Part shown: one piece after another, positions 16,387 through 25,976 of the stretch
Layout of the letters: each line of letters opens with the position of its first letter
Numbering within the stretch: the first letter of the stretch is position 1
Source: an uncultured Sutterella sp.
GTDB lineage: Bacteria > Pseudomonadota > Gammaproteobacteria > Burkholderiales > Burkholderiaceae_F
DNA: 64,000 bases
Assembly (NCBI GenBank): GCA_900754475.1
Contig: CAAECY010000078.1
Location: 1 to 64,000 of the forward strand
Reading direction: 5' to 3'
Notes under the pieces: generated by a model
What the model was told of the DNA's origin: nothing
What the model saw: only the letters and a program-made list of their open reading frames with translations
The model's database searches: none
Made by a program: the position numbers and the translations under genes

Positions 16387-17346
16387 TTATTCCGTGAAGA
16401 GCGAGCTCACGGAGTCTTCGCGCGCGATGCGCGAAAGCGTTTCGCCGATGATCGCGGCGCAGGAAACCTGGCGGATCTTCGGGCAGGCCGCAGCGGCGGC
16501 CGAAAGCGGAATCGTGTCCGTCACGACGAGTTCGTCGAGGGCGGAATTCGTGATGCGCTCGATGGCGGCACCCGAAAGCACGGGGTGCGTGATGTAGGCG
16601 ACGACGGCCTTGGCACCGCGTTCCTTGAGCGCGCCGGCGGCGTTGCAGAGCGTACCGGCCGTGTCGACGATGTCGTCGGTGATGACGCAGGTGCGGCCCT
16701 TGACTTCGCCGATGATGTTCATGATTTCGGCCACGTTGGCACGGGGACGACGCTTGTCGATGATGGCGAGGTCCACTTCGAGGGCCTTGGCCATGGCACG
16801 GGCGCGAACCACGCCGCCCACGTCGGGCGAGACGACCATGAGGTCTTCGTAGTTGCGGTTGACGAGGTCATTGAGCAGAACGGGCGTGGCGTAGATGTTG
16901 TCGACGGGGATGTCGAAGAAGCCCTGAATCTGGTCGGCGTGCAGGTCCATCGTGAGGACGCGGTCGACGCCGACGGACTGAAGCATGTTGGCCACGACCT
17001 TGGCGGAGATCGCCACGCGGGTCGAACGGGGACGGCGGTCCTGACGGGCATACCCGTAGTAGGGGATCGCGGCGGTGACGCGGCGGGCGGAAGCGCGCTT
17101 CAGAGCGTCAACCATGATCATGAGTTCCATCAGGTTGTCGTTCGTCGGGGCACAGGTGCTCTGCAGGATGAACACGTCCTTGCCGCGCACGTTGTCAAGG
17201 AGCTGGACCATCACTTCGCCGTCGCTGAAGCGGGTGACCGTAGCCTTGCCGAGAGGAATGTTGAGGTACTGAGTAACGGCCTGGGCAAGCTTGGGATTGG
17301 CATTGCCCGAGAAGACCATCATACTATCCGGAACCATGGGGACCAT
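16387..17346 (-). CDS. prs: ribose-phosphate pyrophosphokinase
   Basis: Prs makes PRPP from ribose-5-phosphate and ATP for nucleotide, histidine, tryptophan and NAD synthesis. The 319-residue class I enzyme shows the ATP-binding flexible region ([15 protein letters not shown]), the catalytic [19 protein letters not shown] stretch, and the PRPP-binding loop in [12 protein letters not shown]. Methionines 1, 4 and 9 ([15 protein letters not shown]) could each start translation; most homologues begin a few residues before MMVFSGNAN. It lies downstream of ispE and the tRNA-Gln gene on the same strand, separated by a hairpin at 17453-17487. Confidence 0.97.
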   Translation of the reverse strand: MVPMVPDSMMVFSGNANPKLAQAVTQYLNIPLGKATVTRFSDGEVMVQLLDNVRGKDVFILQSTCAPTNDNLMELMIMVDALKRASARRVTAAIPYYGYARQDRRPRSTRVAISAKVVANMLQSVGVDRVLTMDLHADQIQGFFDIPVDNIYATPVLLNDLVNRNYEDLMVVSPDVGGVVRARAMAKALEVDLAIIDKRRPRANVAEIMNIIGEVKGRTCVITDDIVDTAGTLCNAAGALKERGAKAVVAYITHPVLSGAAIERITNSALDELVVTDTIPLSAAAAACPKIRQVSCAAIIGETLSRIAREDSVSSLFTE

Positions 17347-17452
17347 GACGCGCTCTTTGGTAGTGGCGGGGGCTTGCGCCCTCAGGGGTTAATGGCGGCA
17401 CCCGCATCTCGGACGGTGTCCGAAACGAAGCACCCACGCAAAAATCTAACGC

Positions 17453-17487
17453 AAAGAGAGGCATTCTGTAACGGAAAGCCTCTCTTT
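17453..17487 (-). terminator. terminator of tRNA-Gln transcript
   Basis: AAAGAGAGGC and GCCTCTCTTT form a 10 bp stem with a 15 nt loop between the tRNA and prs. The T-run is better on the plus strand than on the minus strand. Bases 17347-17452 also contain a short hairpin (TCGGAC / GTCCGA) and presumably the prs promoter. Confidence 0.55.
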
Positions 17488-17512
17488 TTCTTGAAGAAAT
17501 TCGGGATGAGTG

Positions 17513-17589
17513 TGGCAGGGGTAGAAGGATTCGAACCTTCGAATGCCGGAATCAAAATCCGGTGCCTTAGGCCGCTTGGCGATACCCCT
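17513..17589 (-). tRNA. tRNA-Gln (anticodon TTG)
   Basis: The minus strand folds as a tRNA. The 7 bp acceptor stem is AGGGGTA / TACCCCT with discriminator G and encoded CCA. The anticodon arm CCGGA-TTTTGAT-TCCGG gives anticodon TTG, reading CAA and CAG with wobble. The T arm is GAAGG-TTCGAAT-CCTTC. The encoded CCA tail spans 17513-17515. Its place between ispE and prs matches the gene order of other betaproteobacteria. Confidence 0.97.
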
Positions 17590-17601
17590 ATCACGATCCG
17601 T

Positions 17602-18465
17602 TTATTCGGTGAGCCATGAAGCCAGAGGATGGACCGGCAGGCTTCGAACCCGGAATTCCAGCCACCCTTCGGGCAGGTTCAGCGAGCGCTCGGGAGCGCC
17701 TTCCGGCTCGACGGCGAAGACGGTACTTCCCGAGCCCGTCATGCGCGGCTCAAAGCCGGATTCGGAGAGCATCCGCAGCGCTTTGTGCACGGCGGGCTCG
17801 ATCCGAGCGGCCACTGGCTCCAGGTCGTTGTGGCCGGGGAGAGCCGGCCAGCGGTTCCGGATGGAGTCGGAAAAGACCGCTATTGTGCGTGTTTCGGTAG
17901 ACCGTGTCAAGTCGGGGGCCGAAAAAATCTTACCCGTGGACACGCCTCGGCCGGGCCAAACGAGCCGATACCGGGCGTCGGGAAGCTCCACGGGGAGGAG
18001 CTTTTCGCCGATCCCTTCCGCAAAGGCGTTCCGACCGAAAAGGAAGAAAGGAACGTCGGCTCCGAGTTCGACGCCGAGCGCCATCAGTTCGCTTCGGGTG
18101 AGGCGCAGGTTCCAGAGGCGGTTGAGCCCGATCAGCACGGTGGCGGCGTCGGAACTGCCGCCCCCGAGCCCGGCTCCGACGGGAATGCGCTTCTCGAGTC
18201 GGATCCGAATGCCCGCCCCGACGCGGAAGCGCTCCTTCAAAAGACGCGCGGCCCGCACGCAGAGGTCCTCCTCGGCGGGACCCGTGAGGTCGCCCTCGCG
18301 CTCGACGTCGCCCGAGGGTAGGAGCGTGAGATCGACCGTATCGGCCAGGTCGATCAGGGTGAAGATCGACTGCAGGAGGTGCTTGCCGTCGGGGCGACGG
18401 CCCGTCACGTGCAGAAAGAGATTCAGTTTGGCGGGGGCCGGGAGCCCCAGACAGGCTTCAGTCAT
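17602..18465 (-). CDS. ispE: 4-diphosphocytidyl-2-C-methyl-D-erythritol kinase
   Basis: IspE phosphorylates CDP-methylerythritol in the MEP pathway of isoprenoid synthesis. The 287-residue GHMP kinase has the substrate motif PAPAKLNLFLHVTGRRPDG, the ATP-binding glycine loop PVGAGLGGGSSDAAT (about 97-111) and the C-terminal MTGSGSTVFA motif. It overlaps the lolB gene by 8 nt, indicating co-translation. The tRNA-Gln gene begins 13 nt downstream of its stop. Confidence 0.96.
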   Translation of the reverse strand: MTEACLGLPAPAKLNLFLHVTGRRPDGKHLLQSIFTLIDLADTVDLTLLPSGDVEREGDLTGPAEEDLCVRAARLLKERFRVGAGIRIRLEKRIPVGAGLGGGSSDAATVLIGLNRLWNLRLTRSELMALGVELGADVPFFLFGRNAFAEGIGEKLLPVELPDARYRLVWPGRGVSTGKIFSAPDLTRSTETRTIAVFSDSIRNRWPALPGHNDLEPVAARIEPAVHKALRMLSESGFEPRMTGSGSTVFAVEPEGAPERSLNLPEGWLEFRVRSLPVHPLASWLTE

Positions 18466-18991
18466 CGAGCGTTACCGTAAGCGTGATGCGGGGAGAACCC
18501 GAGAGTCGGAGAAAACGCACCGTTCGGGCGGAGCCCTCGGGGCGTCGGGCGCGGATGCGAGCTTCCCACTCGCCCGTCGTCAGTTGGTCGTTCGTGGTCG
18601 GTGCGGCAAGTACTTCAAACAATTCCCGAACGGGAAGGGTGAAGCCGAGCACGTTCGAAAGCAGGTCGTCGAGGTCTTTCCCCTCGGCGACGGTTTCGTC
18701 GATCCCGCGGCTGAGCCGAGCGCCCGAGCTGTCGACCTCGATGCGTGCAAGTACGCCCGCAAGCGGCGTCAGCAGATCGAGCTCAAGGTCGGGGGCGGCC
18801 TCGCCCCGTTCCCTCACCGTCAAACGAAAGCGTCCCGTTTGGTTCTCGGTTTTTCCGGGGGCGGCGACGGTGAGCGCGAAGCGCCCCGCAAAGACGCGTC
18901 GGTCGGCGGGGGTCGTCGCGCAGCCCGAGAGGAGCGCGATCTGCGCAAGGCCGAGGCCTCCGAGAAGTCTCACGAGTGTACGGCGCTTCAC
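18458..18991 (-). CDS. lolB: outer-membrane lipoprotein receptor LolB
   Basis: LolB receives lipoproteins from periplasmic LolA and inserts them into the outer membrane. The 177-residue protein has a lipoprotein signal peptide with lipobox LSGC (modified C24), and a small beta-rich domain (AGRFALTVAAPG, GRFRLTV, ELDLLTPLAGVLARIEV) typical of LolB. Similarity in this family is weak, so gene order is important: lolB-ispE is a conserved pair. It overlaps ispE by 8 nt and the TPR gene upstream by 4 nt. Confidence 0.88.
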   Translation of the reverse strand: MKRRTLVRLLGGLGLAQIALLSGCATTPADRRVFAGRFALTVAAPGKTENQTGRFRLTVRERGEAAPDLELDLLTPLAGVLARIEVDSSGARLSRGIDETVAEGKDLDDLLSNVLGFTLPVRELFEVLAAPTTNDQLTTGEWEARIRARRPEGSARTVRFLRLSGSPRITLTVTLDD

Positions 18992-20877
18992 GGACGGACT
19001 CCCGCGGTGCGTTCGGGCGCGCTCTTGTCCGTATTCGAGGTCCCGGTCGTCGCGGGAAGCGCGAGCGCGCGGCGCGCGGCGAGCGCTTCAAGGTCGGGCG
19101 TGAGGCCCGAGCGTTCGATCGCCTCGGCGAGCACCTTCTCGGCGTCCGCGCGTCGGTTGAGCGCGCAGAGAATGTCGACGAGGTGCGAGGCCACTTCGGG
19201 GTCGTAGAGCTTTTTGAGCGAGGCGTTCGTGAATTCGTACGCGGCCTTGAAGCGACCCTCGCGGTAGGCGAGCCACCCCATCGAGTCGAGGATGAACGGG
19301 TCGAGCGGCGCGGCCTTGAAGGCGACTTCGAGGTGCCGGCGTGCTTCGTCGAGGTTCCGGTTTTCTTCAACGAGGAGGTAGCCGAGCGCGTTGTTCGCCT
19401 GCACGTGCTGCGGGTTCATGTCGAGGAGCCGGCGCAGGAACGCTTCCGAGTCGCTTCGCTCGCCGACGGACTCCGCCGCCATGGCGGCGTCGTAGAGGAT
19501 CTCGGTGTCGGTCGGATGTTGGGCGGACGCCTCCTTCAGAAGGACGTACGCATCGCGGTTGCGGCCGTTTTCAAGGAGCAGCTTCGACTCGGCCGAGTAG
19601 AGGATCGCCGTGTCGAGGGGCAGCGTCTTGCGGCCTTCTTCGAGAATTCGGCAGGCGTCGTCGAGTCGACCGAGATCGGCCGTGGCGATCGCTTCGCGAA
19701 TGCGGGCCTGACCCGCATAGGGGCCGTCCGTGAGTTCGTGCCAGTACTTCGCCGCCCGTTCGAGCGCCTTTTGTTCGAGCGCGGCGTTCCCGAGGAGGAG
19801 CCAGACGTCGTGGTGCGAGAGATCGATCTCCGAATTCGTTTCGCGCAGTGCCTCGACGTAGGCGAGGAGGTGCTTTTCGGCGCGGGGCGCGTCGCCCAGG
19901 TCCGCGGCGATTTGGCCGGCGTTGTAGAAGACGGTCGCGTCCTCGCCCGCGTTCTTCACCGCACGGTCGGTTTCGCGAAGCGCGAGGTCCTTGTTGCCGA
20001 GTCGGGCTTCGACGCGGGCGAGAACCAGGCGGATTCGGGCTTCGTTCGGGTGGCGCTCGAGGAAGGTTTTGAGCATCCGGTGCGTGCCCTCGGGGTCGAC
20101 GCTCCAGCAGACGTCGGCCGCTTCGCCGACGATCGACGCGTCGGCGGGCTTCGACTTCTGGGCGGCGCGCGCGAGACGGCAGGCCCGGTCGCCTTCGCCC
20201 GCGGTCTTCAAGAGGAGCGCGTACCCGAGACGGCTTTCGGCGTCGGTGCGCTTTTCTGCATAAGGCTTGACGGCTTCGGCGAAAAAGCGCGCGTCGCTCG
20301 GGCGCGAACGGGAAAAGAGGCGCGAGACGCGACCCACCCACGCATCGTCCGAGCGGGGTTTGACGGCGTCGCCCGCGGCGGGCTTTTCGTTTTTGTGTGC
20401 GGCTTTGGCCGCGTCGAGTGCGGCGAGACCCTTTTCAAGCGCGGCGCGGTCGCCCTTCTCGACGGCGTCCGCGAAGATCGTCTGCCAGGCCATTTCGCTC
20501 GTCGGCTCGAGCTCCGTCCAGAAGCGGGCCACGGCGACGAGTCGGTTCGAGTCGCGGGTGGCGAGCGCCGCCTGCCAGGCCATTTCGGCGATTTCGGGAT
20601 TTTTCTCGCGATAGGCGGCCGACATCAGGGCACTTGCCGCAAAATCGACATCTTTGCGATGATAGGCAATTCCGCCGGCGACGAGCTCGTAGAGCGTCGA
20701 GTCGGGACGCGTGACGGGCGGGTGCCCGGCGGGCATCGCCGGAGCCTCCTTCGACATGAAGCTCTTCGACGAGGAAATCTCGGGGTGACCCGGGGGCAAT
20801 TCGAAGGCGCAAAGCGTCTGAGCGGCAAAGAGCGCGGCTAGGGTCGCGGTGACGGAACGAAAAGAGGGCGCCGGCAT
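18988..20877 (-). CDS. secreted TPR-repeat protein
   Basis: This 629-residue protein carries a signal peptide (SVTATLAALFAAQTLCA, cut before FELPPGH) and many tetratricopeptide repeats. Recognisable units include ALLLKTAGEGDRACRLARAA, NAGQIAADLGDAPRAEKHL and, near the C-terminus, NALGYLLVEENRNLDEARRH with LDSMGWLAYREGRFKAAYEF. The C-terminal repeats closely resemble those of the betaproteobacterial TPR protein encoded just before lolB. It is probably a periplasmic or outer-membrane scaffold; partners are unknown. I chose the ATG at 20877 at the signal peptide; an in-frame ATG at 20913 adds 12 residues. It overlaps lolB by 4 nt. Confidence 0.85.
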   Translation of the reverse strand: MPAPSFRSVTATLAALFAAQTLCAFELPPGHPEISSSKSFMSKEAPAMPAGHPPVTRPDSTLYELVAGGIAYHRKDVDFAASALMSAAYREKNPEIAEMAWQAALATRDSNRLVAVARFWTELEPTSEMAWQTIFADAVEKGDRAALEKGLAALDAAKAAHKNEKPAAGDAVKPRSDDAWVGRVSRLFSRSRPSDARFFAEAVKPYAEKRTDAESRLGYALLLKTAGEGDRACRLARAAQKSKPADASIVGEAADVCWSVDPEGTHRMLKTFLERHPNEARIRLVLARVEARLGNKDLALRETDRAVKNAGEDATVFYNAGQIAADLGDAPRAEKHLLAYVEALRETNSEIDLSHHDVWLLLGNAALEQKALERAAKYWHELTDGPYAGQARIREAIATADLGRLDDACRILEEGRKTLPLDTAILYSAESKLLLENGRNRDAYVLLKEASAQHPTDTEILYDAAMAAESVGERSDSEAFLRRLLDMNPQHVQANNALGYLLVEENRNLDEARRHLEVAFKAAPLDPFILDSMGWLAYREGRFKAAYEFTNASLKKLYDPEVASHLVDILCALNRRADAEKVLAEAIERSGLTPDLEALAARRALALPATTGTSNTDKSAPERTAGVRP

Positions 20878-21015
20878 GGTCCATCGCAGGAGTGGTGACA
20901 AAAGTTCTTCCATTCTATCGGCACGGAGCCCGAGGGCGGGCCGTGTCGGGCTCGGGAGCGTAACGCGAGGTTAACCGCGCCCCTCCGACGGGGCGCCGGA
21001 AAGGATGTTGAGGTG

Positions 21016-22125
21016 ATGGAAAGCAAGCAGTCGACGGTCGACGCCGTCTTTGCCGAACGATTGACGGCCTGGCAGCGCGTTCACGGTCGGCACGATCTGC
21101 CGTGGCAGCGGACGAACCGGCCGTACGAACGCTGGGTGTCGGAAATCATGCTGCAGCAAACGCAGGTGGCCACGGTGATTCCCTATTTCGAGCGCTTCAT
21201 GGAGCGCTTTCCGACGGTGGGCGAGCTCGCGCGGGCCGACGAAGACGAGGTTCTTCGCTACTGGGCGGGGCTCGGCTACTACAGCCGCGGGCGCAACCTG
21301 CGTCGCGCCGCCCTCGAAGTGCTCGAGCGCTTCGGAGGCGTCATGCCCGAGCGGTTCGACGACTTGGTGTCGCTCCCGGGGATCGGCGAAAGCACGGCCG
21401 CGGCCGTGAGCGCCTTCGCATGCGGCGAGCGGCGCGCGATGACGGACGGCAACGCCAAGCGGGTGGTGGCCCGCGTCTATGCGATCGAGGGGGCGGTCGG
21501 TTCGTCCGCCTTCGAGCGGGCCGTGAAAGCGAAGTGTCTGGAGATTTTGCCCGCCGAAGCCGACATGGCCGACTACACGCAGGGCCTGATGGATTTGGGG
21601 GCGATCGTCTGCCGCCGTCGCAAGCCCGCGTGCGAGGCGTGCCCGCTTGCGGATCTGTGCGCCGCACGCGCCGCGGGGCGAGCGGAGAGCTTCCCCGAGC
21701 CGAAAAAGGCCGTTCCCAAAGCCTGCCGTCGCGTGGCGATGGCGTTCGTGCAAACGGACGAGGGTCTCTGGCTGGCCCGCCGGACGGGCAACGAAGGGAC
21801 GGAGACGGGAAGCGTCTGGAAGGGGCTGTGGACGCCTCCGATGGCGGTCGACGCCGAGGCGTCCCACGCCGAACTGTGGGCCCGACTTGAGGGCGACTAC
21901 GCGCTCTCGGCGCCGCTTGCGGGTGCCGAGCTGCGGCACCTCCTCTCGCATCGGGAGCTTCTGATCGAGGCGCGTCTTTACCGGGCGACGCCCGAGACGA
22001 CGAACCGGCTTCGCGCCGCGGGATTCACGCCGCACGTCGAGGGCGAGGCCATGCCGGGGCGGCCCGCCCCCGTCGTTCGTCTTCTCGAGGCGCTGATGCG
22101 GCCGTCGCTCTTCGGAGAGCGTTGA
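21016..22125 (+). CDS. mutY: A/G-specific adenine DNA glycosylase MutY
   Basis: MutY removes adenine mispaired with 8-oxoguanine. In 369 residues it has catalytic Glu in EIMLQQTQVATVIPYF, a helix-hairpin-helix (LVSLPGIGESTAAAVSAF), catalytic Asp in MTDGNAKRVVARV, and the [4Fe-4S] cluster C-x6-C-x2-C-x5-C (CRRRKPACEACPLADLC). A C-terminal NUDIX-like 8-oxoG recognition domain runs from about 225 to 365 with LLSHREL near its end. The HhH loop reads GIGES where E. coli has GVGRY. ATG at 21016 or the GTG directly before it could be the start. It converges on rapZ 20 bp away, with a 12 bp palindrome (GTGCGGCCGCAC) between them. Confidence 0.96.
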   Translation: MESKQSTVDAVFAERLTAWQRVHGRHDLPWQRTNRPYERWVSEIMLQQTQVATVIPYFERFMERFPTVGELARADEDEVLRYWAGLGYYSRGRNLRRAALEVLERFGGVMPERFDDLVSLPGIGESTAAAVSAFACGERRAMTDGNAKRVVARVYAIEGAVGSSAFERAVKAKCLEILPAEADMADYTQGLMDLGAIVCRRRKPACEACPLADLCAARAAGRAESFPEPKKAVPKACRRVAMAFVQTDEGLWLARRTGNEGTETGSVWKGLWTPPMAVDAEASHAELWARLEGDYALSAPLAGAELRHLLSHRELLIEARLYRATPETTNRLRAAGFTPHVEGEAMPGRPAPVVRLLEALMRPSLFGER

Positions 22126-22145
22126 GTGCGGCCGCACGCGGGGCC

Positions 22146-23030
22146 TCAAAGGCTCTGACGGGCCCGTTCGGGGTTGAGGAGCGCGTGCTGCTCGATCACG
22201 CGATGGCGCACGATGGCGTTGAAGCGCTTCGCAAGCGTTTCCGCCACGTACACCGAGCGGTGCTGCCCGCCCGTGCAGCCGATGCAGACCGTGAGGTAGT
22301 GGCGGTTTTGCGCCCGGTAGGCGGGAAGCCACGTTTCGAGGAACCGTGCGATGTCGTCTACCATCCGCGCGACGAGGGGCGAGTCGGCGAGGAAATCCGC
22401 CACCGGCCGATCGCGCCCCGTCAGCGGCCGCAGTTCGGGCGTGTAGTAGGGATTCGGCAGGCAGCGCACGTCGAAAACCAGGTCGGCGACGCCCGGTACG
22501 CCGTACTTGAAGGCGAACGACTCGAAGGCGAGCGTCATGTCGGATTCGGGCTGATCGACGAACTGCTGCACCCAGCGGCGCAACTGCGCGGGCAAAAGCC
22601 CCGTGGTATCCAGAACGCAGGCATGCGCGCACACGGGTTCGAGGAGCGCGCGTTCGCGCTCGATCGCCTCCTGGAGCGTCACTTCTTCGGAGTGCGCCCG
22701 TGCGTGCGTCGAGAGCGGATGCCGACGGCGCGTTTCCGAGAAGCGTCGCGTGATTTCCGGGGTGGACGCCGTGAGGTAGAGAATCCGTACGTCGAATCCT
22801 TCGGCGCGCAGCGCTGTGAGCGACTCGAGCGTGTTGTCGAACGTGGCGTGCGAGCGCGCGTCGATCGCCACCGCGGCCATTTTCGTCTCCGACCGGGCCA
22901 GGGTACGCGTCACGGGAAGCAGAAATTCCGCCGGGAGATTGTCGATGCAGTAGTAGCCGCAGTCTTCGAGCTGCCGGATGGCGATGGACTTGCCGCCGCC
23001 CGAAAGGCCGGTAACGAGAACAAGCTTCAT
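22146..23030 (-). CDS. rapZ: RNase adapter protein RapZ
   Basis: RapZ is a nucleotide-binding RNA-binding protein that in enterobacteria presents the sRNA GlmZ to RNase E and so controls glucosamine-6-phosphate synthesis. The 294-residue protein begins MKLVLVTGLSGGGKS with Walker A GLSGGGKS, then DNLPAEFLLP, a Walker B-like stretch, and the conserved C-terminal domain (FKYGVPGVADLVFDVRCLPN, TVCIGCTGGQHRSVYVAE). Whether the GlmZ role applies in a betaproteobacterium is not known from sequence. It is the last gene of the kdsD-to-rapZ cluster. Confidence 0.95.
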   Translation of the reverse strand: MKLVLVTGLSGGGKSIAIRQLEDCGYYCIDNLPAEFLLPVTRTLARSETKMAAVAIDARSHATFDNTLESLTALRAEGFDVRILYLTASTPEITRRFSETRRRHPLSTHARAHSEEVTLQEAIERERALLEPVCAHACVLDTTGLLPAQLRRWVQQFVDQPESDMTLAFESFAFKYGVPGVADLVFDVRCLPNPYYTPELRPLTGRDRPVADFLADSPLVARMVDDIARFLETWLPAYRAQNRHYLTVCIGCTGGQHRSVYVAETLAKRFNAIVRHRVIEQHALLNPERARQSL

Positions 23031-23092
23031 GGATTTCCGGCGCGCGACGCTCGGGCCCGTCGCCCGAGGGGCGCGCCCCTCCTCTCAAACGG

Positions 23093-23623
23093 TCAATCGT
23101 CGGTGCGGGGCGCTTCGTCGTCCTCGGCGAGGGCTTCGGCCGCTTCCGCGGAGGCGTGCAGGTCGGCGGGCGGCTCCCACGCGTGGAGGAGTTCGCACAC
23201 GGCCACTTCGTCCGCCGCGTCGAGAAGCGCCTGACGCATCGGTTTCTGGGAAAGAAGGCACGCGACTTCGCGCAGCATGCCGAGGTAATCCTTTTCGTCG
23301 TTTTCGGGGACGAGCAGGCAGAAAAAGAGTCGGACGCCGCGGCCGTCGGGGCTGTCGAGGCTGACGGGCTCGGCCGTTCTCAGAAAGACGAGCGCGGGCT
23401 CTTCAAGCTCGTGCAGTCGCCCGTGGGGCAACGCGCAGCCCGCGCCCACGCAGGTCGAGCCGAGACGTTCGCGGGCGATGAGCGCGTCGAAGACTTCCGA
23501 GTGCGAAATGCCGTAGGCCACTTCGAAAAGCGCGCTGGCTTCTTCGAAGAGTCGCTTTCGACTGGCGGCCGAAACGTCGAGGCGGACGGTTTGAAGGGTG
23601 ATGTAGGAAGAAAAACGGTTCAT
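23093..23623 (-). CDS. ptsN: nitrogen PTS EIIA component PtsN
   Basis: PtsN is the phosphorylatable EIIA-Ntr protein, a regulator (potassium uptake, nitrogen and envelope stress) rather than a sugar transporter. The 176-residue protein carries the phosphorylation histidine H67 in GAGCALPHGRL and the conserved VRLFFCLLVPENDEKDYL. The ATG at 23623 gives the normal N-terminus; the C-terminal 20 residues are an acidic Ala/Glu extension. It lies downstream of rpoN, as is normal, but the hpf gene usually between them is absent; 121 nt without a gene fill that place. Confidence 0.94.
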   Translation of the reverse strand: MNRFSSYITLQTVRLDVSAASRKRLFEEASALFEVAYGISHSEVFDALIARERLGSTCVGAGCALPHGRLHELEEPALVFLRTAEPVSLDSPDGRGVRLFFCLLVPENDEKDYLGMLREVACLLSQKPMRQALLDAADEVAVCELLHAWEPPADLHASAEAAEALAEDDEAPRTDD

Positions 23624-23744
23624 GGGACGGTGATGCGCGGCTTTGCAACGCGGTCGCGCGGATGGTCTGAGGGGGCGACGTCCTCCCGTCGGACGACGCT
23701 TCTGAAGTCTAGCGGGATTGTTGCGAATGCGTAGGGCGAGGCGG

Positions 23745-25160
23745 TCACTCGGACGCTTTGCGGCGCCGCAGGCGCGTGGAGGGAATGCCCGCCTTTTCGC
23801 GGTATTTCGCAATCGTGCGGCGGGAGACGACGTAACCGCGCCCGGCAAGTTGCTCGGCGATGTCCCGGTCGGAGAGGGGACTCGCGGGATCTTCGGCGGC
23901 CACGAGCGCGCGGATTTCGTCGAGGATGCGCGCGCCCGAGAGGCCTTCGTCGCCGTCCGGGGCGTCCGACGCCGCGCCGACCGCGTTCGAGAAAAGGGCC
24001 TTGAGTTCGAGCGTGCCCGAGGGGCCCTGGAGGTATTTCCCCGAGGTCGTTCGCGAGACGGTGGATTCGGAGAGTTCGAGCGCTTCGGCGGCGTCCTTTT
24101 GACGCAACGGCCGAAGAGCGGCGGGCCCCTCGTCGAAAAACGCCTGTTGGTGTTCGACGAGAAATTCCGCGATGCGCAAAAGCGTGTTCGTCCGCGCGTC
24201 GACGGCCTGCAGGAAGCGTCGCGCTTCGTCGAGGTAGGGCTTGAGCTCGGTACTCTCGACGGCCCGGCGTTCGTGGGCGAGGTCCGAGAGCCGAACGTTC
24301 GGTCGGGCGCTCGGGTTGACGAACGCGCGCCAACGACCGTTCGCGCGCCTGACGACGAGGTCGGGCAGCACGTATCGGGTCGCCTCGGCGTCGAACGCGA
24401 TCGGCCGGGGGTTGAGTTCCCGCAGGAGGGCGAGCGCCTCTTCGAGAAGCTCGGCGTCGTTCGCGGCGCACTTGAGAAGCGTCTTGCGATCGGCGCGCGC
24501 CAGGTCGCCGAGGTGCTCCCGCAGGAGCGTGACGAGAAGACGGGCCGCGGGCTCGTCGACGTCGCCCGCTTCCGTTCGGCGGCGCACCTGTTCCACGAGC
24601 CCTTCGGTGAGCGACGGCTGTGCGATGCCGGCGGGCTCCAGCCCCTGCAACGCGGCGAGCGCCCGCCGCCACTCGGCGGGCGGGGCGTCGACGACGGCTC
24701 GGTACTCTTCGGCCACTTCGTCAAGAGGCACCGTAAGGAGCCCGCTCTCGTCGAGCTCTTCGACGAGACAGCGAATGCAGGAGCGCTCCTTCTCGCTCAG
24801 GTCGAGTTCAAGCGCATCGTTCAACAGTGCGGCGCGCACCGATTCGGGGGCGACGAGCCCCTCTAGGGGGTCCGCCCCCTCGTACGCCGCGCCCGCGCCC
24901 CACGTGGCGTACATGCCTTCGAGGGGCGCCCCTTCGGGGAGATCCCCCTCGGGGACGTCGCAGGAGGGCTCCTCCGTGCGTACGGACGCGTCCGGGGCGG
25001 CGTTCTCGGTTTCGAGGAACGGATTTTGAGCAACGAGCAGGTCCGCTTCCGCCATGAGTTCGACCGACGTCATCTGAAGAAGTTTCAGCGACGCCTGCTG
25101 CGCGGCGGAGAGCGCGGTCGCGAGTTGTTGCGACTGACGAACCTCAAGCAAAGCGGACAT
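23745..25160 (-). CDS. rpoN: RNA polymerase sigma-54 factor RpoN
   Basis: RpoN recognises -24/-12 promoters and needs AAA+ activators. The 471-residue protein shows region I (QSQQLATALSAAQQASLKLL with LQMTSVEL), a short acidic region II (about 50-100), the core-binding region (about 110-290), and a C-terminal DNA-binding domain with the RpoN box SRRTIAKYRE, one change from the canonical ARRTVAKYRE, plus a second HTH (DAAEALELSESTVSR). It follows lptB by 12 bp. A matching sigma-54 promoter is visible in front of gltI at 32203-32218. Confidence 0.96.
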   Translation of the reverse strand: MSALLEVRQSQQLATALSAAQQASLKLLQMTSVELMAEADLLVAQNPFLETENAAPDASVRTEEPSCDVPEGDLPEGAPLEGMYATWGAGAAYEGADPLEGLVAPESVRAALLNDALELDLSEKERSCIRCLVEELDESGLLTVPLDEVAEEYRAVVDAPPAEWRRALAALQGLEPAGIAQPSLTEGLVEQVRRRTEAGDVDEPAARLLVTLLREHLGDLARADRKTLLKCAANDAELLEEALALLRELNPRPIAFDAEATRYVLPDLVVRRANGRWRAFVNPSARPNVRLSDLAHERRAVESTELKPYLDEARRFLQAVDARTNTLLRIAEFLVEHQQAFFDEGPAALRPLRQKDAAEALELSESTVSRTTSGKYLQGPSGTLELKALFSNAVGAASDAPDGDEGLSGARILDEIRALVAAEDPASPLSDRDIAEQLAGRGYVVSRRTIAKYREKAGIPSTRLRRRKASE

Positions 25161-25172
25161 GGCGGGACAAGA

Positions 25173-25952
25173 TCACATCTGGAAATTGTCGCCGAGGTAG
25201 AACGCACGCACGTCGGGGTTACTGATGATGTCGCCCGGCGACCCCGAGGCGAGCACCCGCCCTTCGTTGATGATGTACGCGTGGTCGCAAATGGCGAGCG
25301 TTTCGCGCACGTTGTGGTCCGTAATGAGCACGCCGATGTTGCGGTCGCGCAGGAAACGGACGATGCGCTGAATTTCGATGACGGCGATGGGGTCCACGCC
25401 CGCAAACGGCTCGTCGAGCAGGATGAAGCGGGGATTGGCCGCAAGCGCCCGCGCGATTTCGGTACGGCGGCGTTCGCCCCCGGACAGCGAGAGCGCCATG
25501 CTCGTGCGGATGTGCTGGATCTGCAGTTCGTCGAGGAGCTGCTCGAGGCGCACTTCGATGACGGCGCTCTTCAAGGGTGCGCCGTTTTCGTCGGTCTGCA
25601 GCTCCAGAATGGCGCGGATGTTGTCTTCGACCGTGAGCTTGCGGAAAACGCTCGCTTCCTGCGGCAGGTACGAGAGCCCCATGCGGGCGCGGCGGTAGAT
25701 CGGCAGGTGCGCGATCGAATTGCCGTCGAGATCGATCGAACCCGAATCGGCCACGACGAGCCCCACGACCATGTAAAAGGTCGTGGTCTTGCCCGCGCCG
25801 TTCGGACCGAGCAGCCCGACGACTTCGCCCGATTTGACGGAGAGATCGACCCCTTTGACCACTTGGCGCGAGCCGTAATGTTTTTTGAGCCCCTTGGCTT
25901 CAAGCGTATGGACGTGTTCGTGCAGGTGACCCTGCTGAAGGTTGGAGTTCAC
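25173..25952 (-). CDS. lptB: LPS export ABC transporter ATP-binding protein LptB
   Basis: LptB is the cytoplasmic ATPase of the LptB2FG complex, which extracts lipopolysaccharide from the inner membrane. In 259 residues it has Walker [11 protein letters not shown]-loop LPQEAS, signature LSGGERRR, Walker [14 protein letters not shown] and H-loop ITDHNVRE. The first 17 residues (His-rich, HLHEHVH) are an extension before the usual start. It is downstream of lptC-lptA and upstream of rpoN, the classical order. Confidence 0.97.
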   Translation of the reverse strand: MNSNLQQGHLHEHVHTLEAKGLKKHYGSRQVVKGVDLSVKSGEVVGLLGPNGAGKTTTFYMVVGLVVADSGSIDLDGNSIAHLPIYRRARMGLSYLPQEASVFRKLTVEDNIRAILELQTDENGAPLKSAVIEVRLEQLLDELQIQHIRTSMALSLSGGERRRTEIARALAANPRFILLDEPFAGVDPIAVIEIQRIVRFLRDRNIGVLITDHNVRETLAICDHAYIINEGRVLASGSPGDIISNPDVRAFYLGDNFQM

Positions 25953-25976
25953 GGCAAGTCGTTCCTCGTGGGGCGA

